Part shown: positions 44,324 through 51,663 of the stretch, one piece after another
Layout of the letters: every line of letters begins with the position of its first letter
How positions within the stretch are numbered: position 1 is the first letter of the stretch
DNA from: CBDCMJ01 sp965224325
GTDB lineage: Bacteria > Chloroflexota > Dehalococcoidia > Lucifugimonadales > UBA3495
Length of the DNA stretch: 64,000 nucleotides
Assembly (NCBI GenBank): GCA_965224325.1
Contig: CBDCYT010000020.1
Location: 124,001-188,000, forward strand
Reading direction: 5' to 3'
Notes under the pieces: model-generated
Seen by the model: only the letters and a program-made list of their open reading frames with translations
What the model was told of the DNA's origin: nothing
Databases searched by the model: none
Translations under genes and position numbers: made by a program

Positions 44324-45788
44324 TTAATATTACAACGACAGTTAGTATGGCTAGTATGATCGGCTAGTTGGGGAGGGCACGGGCTGTTGGGAGGGTGGAA
44401 TGGATGCGGCGGATTTTGAGCAGATGTACGAGGCTTTTCAGGATTTTCACTCTTACTTCGCTCCGCTGTTTGGCCGGAGGGAGACGCGGGACCACAGCCG
44501 CCATTATCTCCAGGCCCTGCTCAGGGGAGCGGCGCAACGCTGAGAATCTGTCGGAGGGTGCAATACGGTTCCGGCGTCAGCCAGGGTGATGCAGCGGTTT
44601 CTCGCCGAATCGCCCTGGGACGATCACGTGGTCATAGGGCGCCTCCAAGAGTACTTGGGGCCCAGGCTGGAGCATCCGGAGGCGGTATGGGTGCTGGACG
44701 GCACCGACTTCCCCAAGCAGGGCAGGAAGTCGGTGGGAGTGGGCCGTCAGTACTGCGGAAGACTGGGCAAGGTGGCCAACTGCCAGGCTGGGATGTTCTT
44801 GGCTTATGTCAGCCCGTTGGGACGGGCCCTGGTGGACAACCGGCTTTATCTGCCGGAGAGCTGGACCTCGGACCAAGACCGGTGTGAGGCGGCGGGGGTC
44901 CCGGAGGAGAGGCAGGGCTACCGGTCGAAGACCCGATTGGCGCTGGAGATGCTGCAGCTGGCCTTGGAGCGGGGCCATCTGAAGGCTGGCAGGGTTGCCG
45001 GGGACGACGCCTTCGGGACGTCGCCGACCTTCCGCGAGGGACTGGCGGCCCTGGGGATGCGGTACGTCCTGGACGTTCCGGCGGGCTTTCCGGTGTGGCC
45101 GCCGGAGCTCGAGCGGACCAGTCCGGCATACCAGGGCCGGGGGGCGCCCCGCAAACCCAGGCTGGTGGGCGGGCAGTGGCGCACTATGGAGGGGCGCAGT
45201 GATGAATTGCCGGAGGAGGCCTGGCGGGAGATTACGGTGGCCGAGGGAAGCCAGGGCTCCCGCAGCTACCGGTTCAGCGCTCAGAGGGTGCGTCCAACCA
45301 GCAGGCGGAAGCCCGGCGAGATCCACTGGGCCATTTACCGCCGGAACCTGGACGGCAGCGAACCCCGCTACTACCTGTCTAATGCTCCGGAGGATACCCC
45401 GTTGGAGACCCTGGCATACGTGGGAGGCTCCCGGTGGCGTATAGAAACGGAGTTCGAGACGGAGAAGAGCGACATGGGGCTGGACGAGTACGAGACCCGC
45501 ACTTGGCCGGGCTGGCATCACCACGTGGCACTGTGTCTGCTTGGTGGAGCTTTTCTGCTGAGCCTGCAACAGGCTTGGGGGAAAAAGATGCCCGGGATCA
45601 CGAGGCCGCAGGTCTACCGGGTGGTGCGGGAGATGCTGCCCCGGGAACGGTCCGGGCCGGCTGAGCTGCTGCGGTGGCTGGAACACACCCAAGAATGCAA
45701 CGAGCGGGCAAGACGTTCCCATGCAAGGCGTCGAGCCGCACTTCGTGCATCCCCGGACATCCCTCCTTGAACCGTCGTTGAATTACTA
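44324..45788 (+). mobile_element. IS701-type insertion sequence
   Basis: The left end TATTACAACGACAGTT (44328-44343) and the right end, whose complement reads TAATTCAACGACGGTT (45770-45784 region), form imperfect inverted repeats around the transposase gene. The flanking tetranucleotides are TTAA (left, 44324-44327) and CTAG (right, 45785-45788). Both fit the YTAR target pattern known for the IS701 family but they do not match each other. A second right-end-like copy lies at 47720-47738. Confidence 0.65.
44586..45770 (+). CDS. IS701-family transposase (N-terminus frameshifted)
   Basis: The 394-residue open frame contains the DDE catalytic domain: VWVLDGTDFPKQGRKSVGVGRQYCGRLGKVANCQ (first Asp), GRVAGDDAFG (second Asp), and RWRIETEFETEKSDMGLDEYE (Glu). 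The N-terminal ~60 residues are broken. From ATG 44400 the frame reads MDAADFEQMYEAFQDFHSYF...SRHYLQALL and hits a TGA. A short piece SGERRNAENLSEGA continues in the next frame, then the main frame resumes at PASARVMQRFLAESPWDD. Two compensating shifts within about 50 bp mean the protein is probably truncated or inactive. Confidence 0.88.
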   Translation: MMQRFLAESPWDDHVVIGRLQEYLGPRLEHPEAVWVLDGTDFPKQGRKSVGVGRQYCGRLGKVANCQAGMFLAYVSPLGRALVDNRLYLPESWTSDQDRCEAAGVPEERQGYRSKTRLALEMLQLALERGHLKAGRVAGDDAFGTSPTFREGLAALGMRYVLDVPAGFPVWPPELERTSPAYQGRGAPRKPRLVGGQWRTMEGRSDELPEEAWREITVAEGSQGSRSYRFSAQRVRPTSRRKPGEIHWAIYRRNLDGSEPRYYLSNAPEDTPLETLAYVGGSRWRIETEFETEKSDMGLDEYETRTWPGWHHHVALCLLGGAFLLSLQQAWGKKMPGITRPQVYRVVREMLPRERSGPAELLRWLEHTQECNERARRSHARRRAALRASPDIPP

Positions 45789-45827
45789 GTCTAATAAGAC
45801 CAGCATGACGGCAAACCAGTAATCCGA

Positions 45828-46838
45828 GTGGCGCAGGTAAACGTGGCGCAGGTAAACGAAAACATCCTCTACCAACCGGATGAGCGGCCAGGCCATCTGG
45901 CATCTGTGGTCCATGGATTCCAGAGTGTCATGACCCGCATGGCGGCAATGGCTGCCACGGCGTCGATCATCGCTGTGGCGGGCGGACAATCTCAGGGTTA
46001 TCTGTCTTGGATATTCTTTTCGGCCCTGGTGGTCTGCGGATTAGGCGGTATCCTGCAGACCTTTCGGTTCTGGAGATTCGGGTCGGGATATTCCTTAAGC
46101 GTAGTTTCCGCATCCGCCTTTATCGCCATCTGTATCTCAGCGCTGTTGGCTGGCGGCCCGGCGTTGCTGTCGAGCCTGATTGTCGCCTCGTCGTTGATAC
46201 AGTTTGCGTTCATCTTCCGGCTCTCTTGGCTGCGGCGTGTCATCAGCCCGTTGGTTGCCGGAACGGTCCTCATGTTGCTGGCCTCGACGATAATAACCGT
46301 CGTGCTCAGCAGGCTTTCTGATTTGCCGGAAGGCGCTCCCCCGGTGGCGGCGCCCATCCTTGCAGGAACGACCCTGTTCATCCTGATGGTGCTGAGGCTG
46401 TTCGCGTCGCCCAAGTGGCAGCAATGGGCCCCGGTCGTCGCGATCGTGGTTGGGTGCGTAATGGCGGCCCCGTTCGGCGCATACGACTGGCAGCACGTTA
46501 TGGAAGCTTCCTGGATTGGTTTTCCCAGTTATACCTGGCCTGGATTCGACCTCAGCTTTGGCGCGACCTTCTGGGGGCTTTTGCCGGGATTCGTAATAGT
46601 AAACATGGCAACCACGATCAATTCGATCAGCGACACCGTCGTGATTCAGAAGGTGGCCTGGCGCAGGCCCCGGGCCACTGACTTCCGCGTAGTCCAGGGG
46701 GCGCACCACCTGCTGGTATTGACCAATCTTCTGGCCGCCGCCCTGGGCACGCTTCCCAATATGATAGGAGCGGCCAATTCCGCGCGGGTAATGCTCACCG
46801 GTGTCGCAGCGCGCCGCATGGGAATCTATGGGGCCTGA
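45828..46838 (+). CDS. NCS2 (uracil-xanthine) permease, N-terminal part of a frameshifted gene
   Basis: The 336 residues from GTG 45828 contain about nine hydrophobic segments, and LPGFVIVNMATTINSISDTVVIQKVAWRRPRATDFRVVQGAHHLLVLTNLLAAALGTLPNMIGAANSARVMLTG matches the conserved region of nucleobase transporters (NCS2/SLC23). The frame ends at MGIYGA with a TGA. The neighbouring frame continues GLILIAVAFSPKLIALVVATPRPVLVAYMIF, so a one-base shift at the GGGG near 46834-46838 splits the gene. The first ten codons contain a perfect 15-bp duplication (AQVNVAQVN). Close behind the IS transposase. Confidence 0.8.
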   Translation: MAQVNVAQVNENILYQPDERPGHLASVVHGFQSVMTRMAAMAATASIIAVAGGQSQGYLSWIFFSALVVCGLGGILQTFRFWRFGSGYSLSVVSASAFIAICISALLAGGPALLSSLIVASSLIQFAFIFRLSWLRRVISPLVAGTVLMLLASTIITVVLSRLSDLPEGAPPVAAPILAGTTLFILMVLRLFASPKWQQWAPVVAIVVGCVMAAPFGAYDWQHVMEASWIGFPSYTWPGFDLSFGATFWGLLPGFVIVNMATTINSISDTVVIQKVAWRRPRATDFRVVQGAHHLLVLTNLLAAALGTLPNMIGAANSARVMLTGVAARRMGIYGA

Positions 46839-46903
46839 TTCTGATAGCGGTAGCGTTCTCTCCAAAGCTGATAGCCCTGGTTGTCGCCACTCCGCGCCCT
46901 GTC

Positions 46904-47569
46904 TTGGTGGCGTACATGATATTTATGTTGTCGCTCCTCTTTGTGCAGGGGATGAGGACCGTTTTCAGTGACGGAGTAGACGGGCGAAAAGCCGCGGTGA
47001 TAGGAGTGTCTCTCTGGATAGGCATAGGTTTTCAGAACCAGGTGATTCTGCCCGATCTGTTGACTGGAACTCTGGGGACTCTGCTCAGCAACGGCATGAC
47101 AACCGGTTCCGTCTGCGTAATTTTGCTCACTCTGCTGATGGAGTTCACTTCCAGACGTCGCAGCCGTTTGAATGTGGCGATGAACCTTTCGTCGTTGCCC
47201 AGAATTGACTCCTTCCTCCAGGGATTCGCTACAAGCGTCGGCTGGAATGAGGCATCAATAAACCGGCTCAGGTCAGCCGGGGAGGAAACTCTGTCGAGCT
47301 TGCTGTCGCAGGATGAGGAGCCGGAAGAATATGCCGGGAAACGCCTCATAGTTGCTGCCCGTCGCGCGGATGCCGTCATTGAGATGGAATTTGTAGTGAC
47401 AACTGAGGGTGGGAATCTGGAGGACAGGCTGGCCTATTTGAACGAACAGCCTGAGATACAGGACGAGCGCGAGATCTCCTTCCGCCTCTTGCGCCATTAC
47501 GCGTCTTCGGTCCAGCACCATAAATACCACGACATAGATATTATTACAGTGCAGGTCGCCCCTTCGTAA
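46904..47569 (+). CDS. C-terminal part: NCS2 last helices fused to RsbW-like ATPase domain
   Basis: In this frame the permease continues (coding extends upstream to about 46837): YMIFMLSLLFVQGMRTVFSDGVDGRKAAVIGVSLWIGIGFQNQ... ending near SRRRSRLNVAM. A soluble ~140-residue domain follows: LPRIDSFLQGFATSVGWNEASINRLRSAGEETLSSLL...RLIVAARRADAVIEMEFVVTTEGGNLEDRLAYLN...ISFRLLRHYASSVQHHKYHDIDIITVQV. It resembles the anti-sigma-factor/serine-kinase type HATPase domain (N-box-like EETLSSLL), though its glycine-rich G1/G2 boxes look degenerate. The intact gene would encode one permease-ATPase fusion. Confidence 0.7.
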   Translation: MVAYMIFMLSLLFVQGMRTVFSDGVDGRKAAVIGVSLWIGIGFQNQVILPDLLTGTLGTLLSNGMTTGSVCVILLTLLMEFTSRRRSRLNVAMNLSSLPRIDSFLQGFATSVGWNEASINRLRSAGEETLSSLLSQDEEPEEYAGKRLIVAARRADAVIEMEFVVTTEGGNLEDRLAYLNEQPEIQDEREISFRLLRHYASSVQHHKYHDIDIITVQVAPS

Positions 47570-47719
47570 TAGTGCCGGAAGGGTGGCCAGCCGCCCTGCC
47601 CGGTTTAATTCCCCGGTTCGCTGAGACCCAGCATACCCCCAATTCCAATAGGAAAATGCGAGGCGACGATCCCCCGTTGAAGACTGAGTCGGTTGGTCCA
47701 CCCTTTGTGTCGTTCCAAG

Positions 47720-47738
47720 AACCGTCATTGTAATACTA
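47720..47738 (-). mobile_element. Second IS-end-like inverted repeat
   Basis: The complement reads TAGTATTACAATGACGGTT and matches the left IS end (44325-44343) at 16 of 19 positions. It is flanked by CTAG, the same tetranucleotide as at the right end after the transposase. Together they bracket the permease-ATPase gene, so a 3.4-kb unit 44324-47738 may have moved as one. Confidence 0.55.
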
Positions 47739-47739
47739 G

Positions 47740-47975
47740 CAGCTTGTCTCATAAAGCTGAGTCCTCCAGCATCCTACCTTTCCGGATTCCCGCTTTCGCG
47801 GGAATGACAGGTTATTGAGTCTGGATTCCCGCTCCCCGATCGGGGTCGGGGACAAGCTTCGCGGGAATGACTGGTTATTGAGCCGCATTAAATACTGGTT
47901 TAGGCGGTTAATGATAGTAACCCGTCAGGTTGCGTCCACCCACGATCGTGAGTGGAGACTTCTGGGACAGGCTCC
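47740..47975 (+). mobile_element. MITE-like interspersed repeat, copy G
   Basis: A copy of about 236 bp starting CAGCTTGTCTCATAAAGCTG and ending CTTCTGGGACAGGCTCC. It carries a perfect ATTCCC-N8-GGGAAT palindrome (47786-47805) plus a GATCGGGGTCGGGGACAAG module. It abuts the second IS-end-like repeat. Confidence 0.78.
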
Positions 47976-48027
47976 CAGCTTCTATTCGATGGAGAACCGA
48001 ATAGCCCTTACTGGCAAACTGGCTGGG

Positions 48028-48057
48028 TTGACATTGAATTTGTAAGAAGCATACAAT
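48028..48057 (+). promoter_or_regulatory. Sigma70-type promoter of the bifunctional nuclease gene
   Basis: Perfect TTGACA (48028-48033), 18-bp spacer, TACAAT (48052-48057). Transcription would start near 48064, about 34 bases before the ATG at 48098. Confidence 0.7.
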
Positions 48058-48097
48058 TTTTTCCAGCGCAGAGGGCACCTTACGGAGGTAGTGGGGC

Positions 48098-48655
48098 ATG
48101 CAGGAGATGAGCATAGATAGCATCAGGGTAAGCCCTATGAACTACCAACGGGTGGTGATCCTCAAAGAGAAAGAGTCCGATCGCTACCTACCCATTTGGA
48201 TCGGCCCGGCTGAAGCCGACGCCATCGCCGTAAAATTGCAGGACCTTGCAGTCCCCCGCCCCCTAACCCATGATCTGCTCCGCACCGTGATAGATACACT
48301 CGGCGGGTTAGTGCAGCACGTTCTCGTCAGCGACCTGCAAAACGACACCTTTTACGCCAAGATCACCATCCAAGCCAACGGCGCGATCCAAGAAATTGAT
48401 TGCCGCCCCAGCGACGCGGTGGCGCTGGCGGTTAGGGCCCAGGTGCCTATCTACGTGGATGAGTCGGTGCTGGACAAAGCTGGAATATTGCTGGACAAGG
48501 AAACCGGGAAGCCCATTGGAGCTGAGCAAGGGGAGGAGTCAGGTGAGGCGGCTCCGGTCGAAGTGGACGAGGAGGAGTTGCGCCGCATGTCGGCGTTTAC
48601 CGACTTTATCGACACCCTCGACCTGGAGGACTTCGGTAAAGGGCAGCCCAAATAA
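48098..48655 (+). CDS. Bifunctional nuclease family protein (DUF151)
   Basis: The 185-residue protein has the BFN domain (about residues 5-140): VVILKEKESDRYLPIWIGPAEADAIAVKLQDLAVPRPLTHDLLRTVIDTLGG, DTFYAKITIQ, IDCRPSDAVALAVRAQVPIYVDESVLDKAGI. An acidic tail follows. Family members show RNase/DNase activity in some organisms. The C-terminal UVR motif found in some relatives is missing. GGAGGT precedes the ATG. It has its own promoter and terminator, so it is monocistronic. Confidence 0.92.
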   Translation: MQEMSIDSIRVSPMNYQRVVILKEKESDRYLPIWIGPAEADAIAVKLQDLAVPRPLTHDLLRTVIDTLGGLVQHVLVSDLQNDTFYAKITIQANGAIQEIDCRPSDAVALAVRAQVPIYVDESVLDKAGILLDKETGKPIGAEQGEESGEAAPVEVDEEELRRMSAFTDFIDTLDLEDFGKGQPK

Positions 48656-48689
48656 TACCGTTGCCAAAATTCAATATTGCGACGATAGA

Positions 48690-48724
48690 CGCCCAAGTAT
48701 AGACGTGACTTGGGCGTGTTTTTA
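48690..48724 (+). terminator. Intrinsic terminator after the bifunctional nuclease
   Basis: CGCCCAAGT (48690-48698) pairs with ACTTGGGCG (48708-48716) across a 9-base loop, followed by TGTTTTTA. Confidence 0.85.
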
Positions 48725-48760
48725 CTCACTCCCTTGTGGATTCAGTAGACGCAGCTTCAA

Positions 48761-48789
48761 TTGACTTTGTAAATACATGGTGATATTAT
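48761..48789 (+). promoter_or_regulatory. Sigma70 promoter of the ATP synthase operon
   Basis: TTGACT (48761-48766), a 17-bp spacer and TATTAT (48784-48789); each hexamer matches 5 of 6 consensus bases, and TG at 48781-48782 adds an extended -10. Transcription would start about 48796, only 13 bases before the first ATG. Confidence 0.78.
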
Positions 48790-48808
48790 TCACCGGATTT
48801 CGCCAGGG

Positions 48809-49051
48809 ATGAGTTGGTGGGTAGTGGCCCTGCGCTTGACGGGGTTGGGCTGGTACATAGCCGCCTGCGTGGTGCTGGGTGTTTTGGGCGGACTCGGGCT
48901 GGACAAGCTTGTGGGCACTACGCCTCTTTTCACGTTACTGGGCACGGTGCTGGGCAGCGTCGCCGCATTTTGGGGGGTTTACAAGCTGGTCTTGCCTGTG
49001 CTCTACGGTGGAAGAGGCGGGGATGCATCAGGTAAGGGGAGGGACCGTTAG
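48809..49051 (+). CDS. AtpZ/AtpI family ATP synthase accessory protein
   Basis: An 80-residue protein with two transmembrane segments (about 12-34 and 41-65): LTGLGWYIAACVVLGVLGGLGLDKLVGTTPLFTLLGTVLGSVAAFWGVYKLVLPVLY. First gene of the atp operon, as is usual for this family, which aids c-ring assembly or cation supply. The stop overlaps the atpB GTG by one base. Confidence 0.88.
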   Translation: MSWWVVALRLTGLGWYIAACVVLGVLGGLGLDKLVGTTPLFTLLGTVLGSVAAFWGVYKLVLPVLYGGRGGDASGKGRDR

Positions 49052-50010
49052 TGCCATCTGGCGCCGTGGCAAAGAGGCTACTGCTGGCCGCCGGGTTGGG
49101 TCTACTGGTGTTGTTGGTAGTGGGCTTTATTTTCGGCGCGGTTGGGTCGGCGATGTTCGGGACCAACCAACTGCTGGACAAGCCGGAGATTCACCTGGCT
49201 CCACAGCCCGTTTTCCCGGCGTCGGCTCGGAACGAGGCCCTGGGATTGACGGAAACCCTGGACGCTCATGAAGAGCCGCATTTCTCCCCGCTTAGCGCGA
49301 CCAAGTTCGCAGTAACCAATACCCTCATTTCCGCCTGGCTGGCCACCATAGTCATGGTCCTGCTTTTCGTCCTAGCCGCCAAGAAGAGAAGCATTGTTCC
49401 AGGTCGATTGCAAGGCTTGGTGGAAACCCTGTTCGAAGGGGTTTTAGGGTTCTGTTCCAGCGTTCTGGGGCCGGATATGGGCCGCCGTGCGTTCCCCGTA
49501 GTGGCGACCATCTTCTTCTTCGTGTTATTCAACGCCTGGCTGGCGTTGTTCCCCTTTTATCAATTCCTCGGGTTCGTTCAAGGGGGTGAGATAAAAGCGC
49601 ACCTGTTCAAGTCCGCCGGGACAGACTTGAACATGCCTCTAGCCCTGGCGTTGGTGTCTTTCGTGTTTGTGGAATACTGGGGTCTACGCACCCACGGGTT
49701 GGGTTACTTCAAGAAATTCTTCGCGTTTGGAAATCTGTTGCGGGGCCGGCCTTCGGGGTTGATAGACGTGTTCGTCGGGTTCCTCGAAGGCATCAGCGAA
49801 GTGGTTAGGGTGGTAAGCTTTACTTTCCGGTTGTTTGGCAACATGACGGCCGGCGAGATCTTGGTGGTGATGATTACTTTCCTGGTCCCCTTCGTGGCCA
49901 GCCAGTTTGTGTTTGGCTTGGAGCTGTTGGTGGGGCTGATTCAGGCGGTGATCTTCGCCAGCCTCACGGTGGTGTTTTTATCGGTGGCGGTGCGTCACGA
50001 ACAGCATTAA
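49051..50010 (+). CDS. atpB: ATP synthase subunit a
   Basis: The 319-residue membrane protein has an N-terminal helix, a periplasmic-side segment of about 70 residues, and five or six helices. The conserved VVSFTFRLFGNMTAGEILVVMI carries the essential Arg (about residue 260) that faces the c-ring, and LLVGLIQAVIFASLTVVFL is the last helix. GTG start one base into the previous stop. It forms the half-channels for protons. The N-terminal extension is longer than in E. coli. Confidence 0.95.
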   Translation: MPSGAVAKRLLLAAGLGLLVLLVVGFIFGAVGSAMFGTNQLLDKPEIHLAPQPVFPASARNEALGLTETLDAHEEPHFSPLSATKFAVTNTLISAWLATIVMVLLFVLAAKKRSIVPGRLQGLVETLFEGVLGFCSSVLGPDMGRRAFPVVATIFFFVLFNAWLALFPFYQFLGFVQGGEIKAHLFKSAGTDLNMPLALALVSFVFVEYWGLRTHGLGYFKKFFAFGNLLRGRPSGLIDVFVGFLEGISEVVRVVSFTFRLFGNMTAGEILVVMITFLVPFVASQFVFGLELLVGLIQAVIFASLTVVFLSVAVRHEQH

Positions 50011-50204
50011 CAATAACCCGGGCGAGGGATGAAATCTGAGGGCCTTGGGCGGATGCAGCGCCCCCACTAGCGGAGCGCTCCGGCCAGGTGGGATAGCACA
50101 GGTGCAAACGGTTGCTGAGATAACCGGCGACCCGCCCGCTGTGGGTGTCGGTGGTTCTTAGCGGGATTTCGGAGGACTTAATGGTGATAGGAGGATAATC
50201 AGAG

Positions 50205-50474
50205 ATGGATTTGGTCCTTTTGTTATCCGCGGAGGCCGCGGAAAAGTTCATCGAAGTGGGCAAGTTCATTGGCGCAGGGTTGGCCATTGGCTTGGGAGTA
50301 ATTGGCCCTGGTATCGGCATCGGTATTCTGGGGGCCGGCGCCATGGGGGCCATCGGCCGGAACCCGGAGGCCGCCGGAGCAATTACAACCAACATGATAT
50401 TGGCGATTGCCTTCGCCGAGGCCCTGGGTATCTATTCCTTAATTGTGGCGGTAATCCTGTTGTTCGTGGTCTAA
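50205..50474 (+). CDS. atpE: ATP synthase subunit c
   Basis: The 89-residue hairpin has an N-terminal stretch of about 20 residues, helix 1 (GAGLAIGLGVIGPGIGIGILGAGAMGAIG), the polar loop RNPEA (52-56) and helix 2 with the ion-binding Glu72 (AIAFAEALGIYS). No typical Na+ ligand set is evident, so proton coupling is likely. AGGAGG precedes the ATG. A 194-bp non-coding gap separates it from atpB, longer than usual within this operon type. Confidence 0.95.
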   Translation: MDLVLLLSAEAAEKFIEVGKFIGAGLAIGLGVIGPGIGIGILGAGAMGAIGRNPEAAGAITTNMILAIAFAEALGIYSLIVAVILLFVV

Positions 50475-50510
50475 CGTGTCCAGGCCACGGGCGGATAGGA
50501 GGCATCTGTA

Positions 50511-51083
50511 GTGATCGAAGCGGGTATGAACAGTTTCGTATCGCAACTAGCAGGCGGCGTACCGCTGCTGGGCATCACGGATTTAGGCATCAATGGGCCC
50601 AGCCTGATCGCTTACCTCATAAACTTCGTGTTACTGCTGGGGATTCTCACGCTATTCGCCTACAAGCCCTTGCTCCGCGTTTTGGACCAGCGGTCCGAGC
50701 GGATCAAAGAGAGCCTGGAAGCCTCCGACCGGGCCCGGGAAGAGGCAACCAGCTCTCGCCAAGCCATCGAGGAGCAGCTGAATGAGGCCCGCCGCGAGGG
50801 ACAACGGCTGATGGACCAAGCGAGGGAAGCCGTGGAGCGGTACCGAGGCGAGGAAATGGGCCGGGCCCGGCAGGAAGCGGACGCGTTTGTGGAGAGAGCC
50901 AGGGCCGACATTCAACAGGAGCGCGACTCTGCTATTCAGGAGGTGAGGTCCAATTTCGGCGACCTCGCTATCACTGCTGCCGAGCGGGTCATCCGGCGCT
51001 CTTTGGACCGGCAAGCCCACCAGGACCTGATTTCTCAGGTTCTTGAAGAAGGGGAACAGGCGTTGCAAGGACCTAGAGGGTAA
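50511..51083 (+). CDS. atpF: ATP synthase subunit b
   Basis: The 190-residue protein has one membrane helix (about 33-52, LIAYLINFVLLLGILTLFAY) and a long charged coiled coil forming the peripheral stalk, ending in FGDLAITAAERVIRRSLDRQAHQDLISQVLEEG. GTG start with AGGAGG 8 bases upstream; ATG at 50526 is an alternative. The pre-helix segment of about 30 residues is unusually long. Confidence 0.93.
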   Translation: MIEAGMNSFVSQLAGGVPLLGITDLGINGPSLIAYLINFVLLLGILTLFAYKPLLRVLDQRSERIKESLEASDRAREEATSSRQAIEEQLNEARREGQRLMDQAREAVERYRGEEMGRARQEADAFVERARADIQQERDSAIQEVRSNFGDLAITAAERVIRRSLDRQAHQDLISQVLEEGEQALQGPRG

Positions 51084-51089
51084 GCGCCG

Positions 51090-51641
51090 ATGCCTCCGAG
51101 AGCTTCCGGAAAGCGGTATGCTCAGGCCATCTTCGAGATTGCGTTGGAGCAGGACCGGCTTGACCAATGGGAAGGCGAGTTGGAATTCGCCGCTGGGGTC
51201 CTCCAGGACGATGAGTTCAAGACCTTCCTCAAGCATGCCGACGTCCCCATTGGGGACAAGATGCGGGCTATAGAAGCGGTGATGGGGGAAACATCCCCCC
51301 TGATCCGCAACATGATTAGCTTGCTGGTGACCAAGGGGCTGGTGGATTTGGTCCGGGACCTGCGTTCTGCCTACGTGGAACTTCTGGATGAGCACCGGGG
51401 TCGCCAACGAATTCAAGTGACGTCGGCGGTGCCGCTGGAACCGCAGGAACTGGAGCGAATCATCCAATTCGTGGCTGGTCTGGTGCGGAAAGAAGTGGTG
51501 GTGTCCACCGATACGGACGATTCTATCCTGGGGGGCGTGGTAATCCAGATAGGTGACCGTCTGCTGGACGGCAGCACCCGGTCTCGCTTGGACAGCCTGC
51601 GCAACCGAATGCACTCGGAAGTCATTGTACCAGGGGCTTAG
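51090..51641 (+). CDS. atpH: ATP synthase subunit delta
   Basis: The 183-residue OSCP-type protein has SGKRYAQAIFEIALEQDRLDQWEGEL at the N-terminus and TSAVPLEPQELERIIQFVAGLVRKEVVVSTDTDDSILGGVVIQIGDRLLDGSTRSRLDSLRNRM at the C-terminus. It joins F1 to the peripheral stalk. Starts 6 bp after atpF. Confidence 0.94.
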   Translation: MPPRASGKRYAQAIFEIALEQDRLDQWEGELEFAAGVLQDDEFKTFLKHADVPIGDKMRAIEAVMGETSPLIRNMISLLVTKGLVDLVRDLRSAYVELLDEHRGRQRIQVTSAVPLEPQELERIIQFVAGLVRKEVVVSTDTDDSILGGVVIQIGDRLLDGSTRSRLDSLRNRMHSEVIVPGA

Positions 51642-51663
51642 CTGGCACTGAGGAGAAGCGCCC

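Noticed and set aside
44577..45722. 381-codon minus-strand reading frame across the transposase
   Set aside because: Shadow of the transposase gene; translation is low-complexity Pro/Arg/Leu-rich and matches no family.
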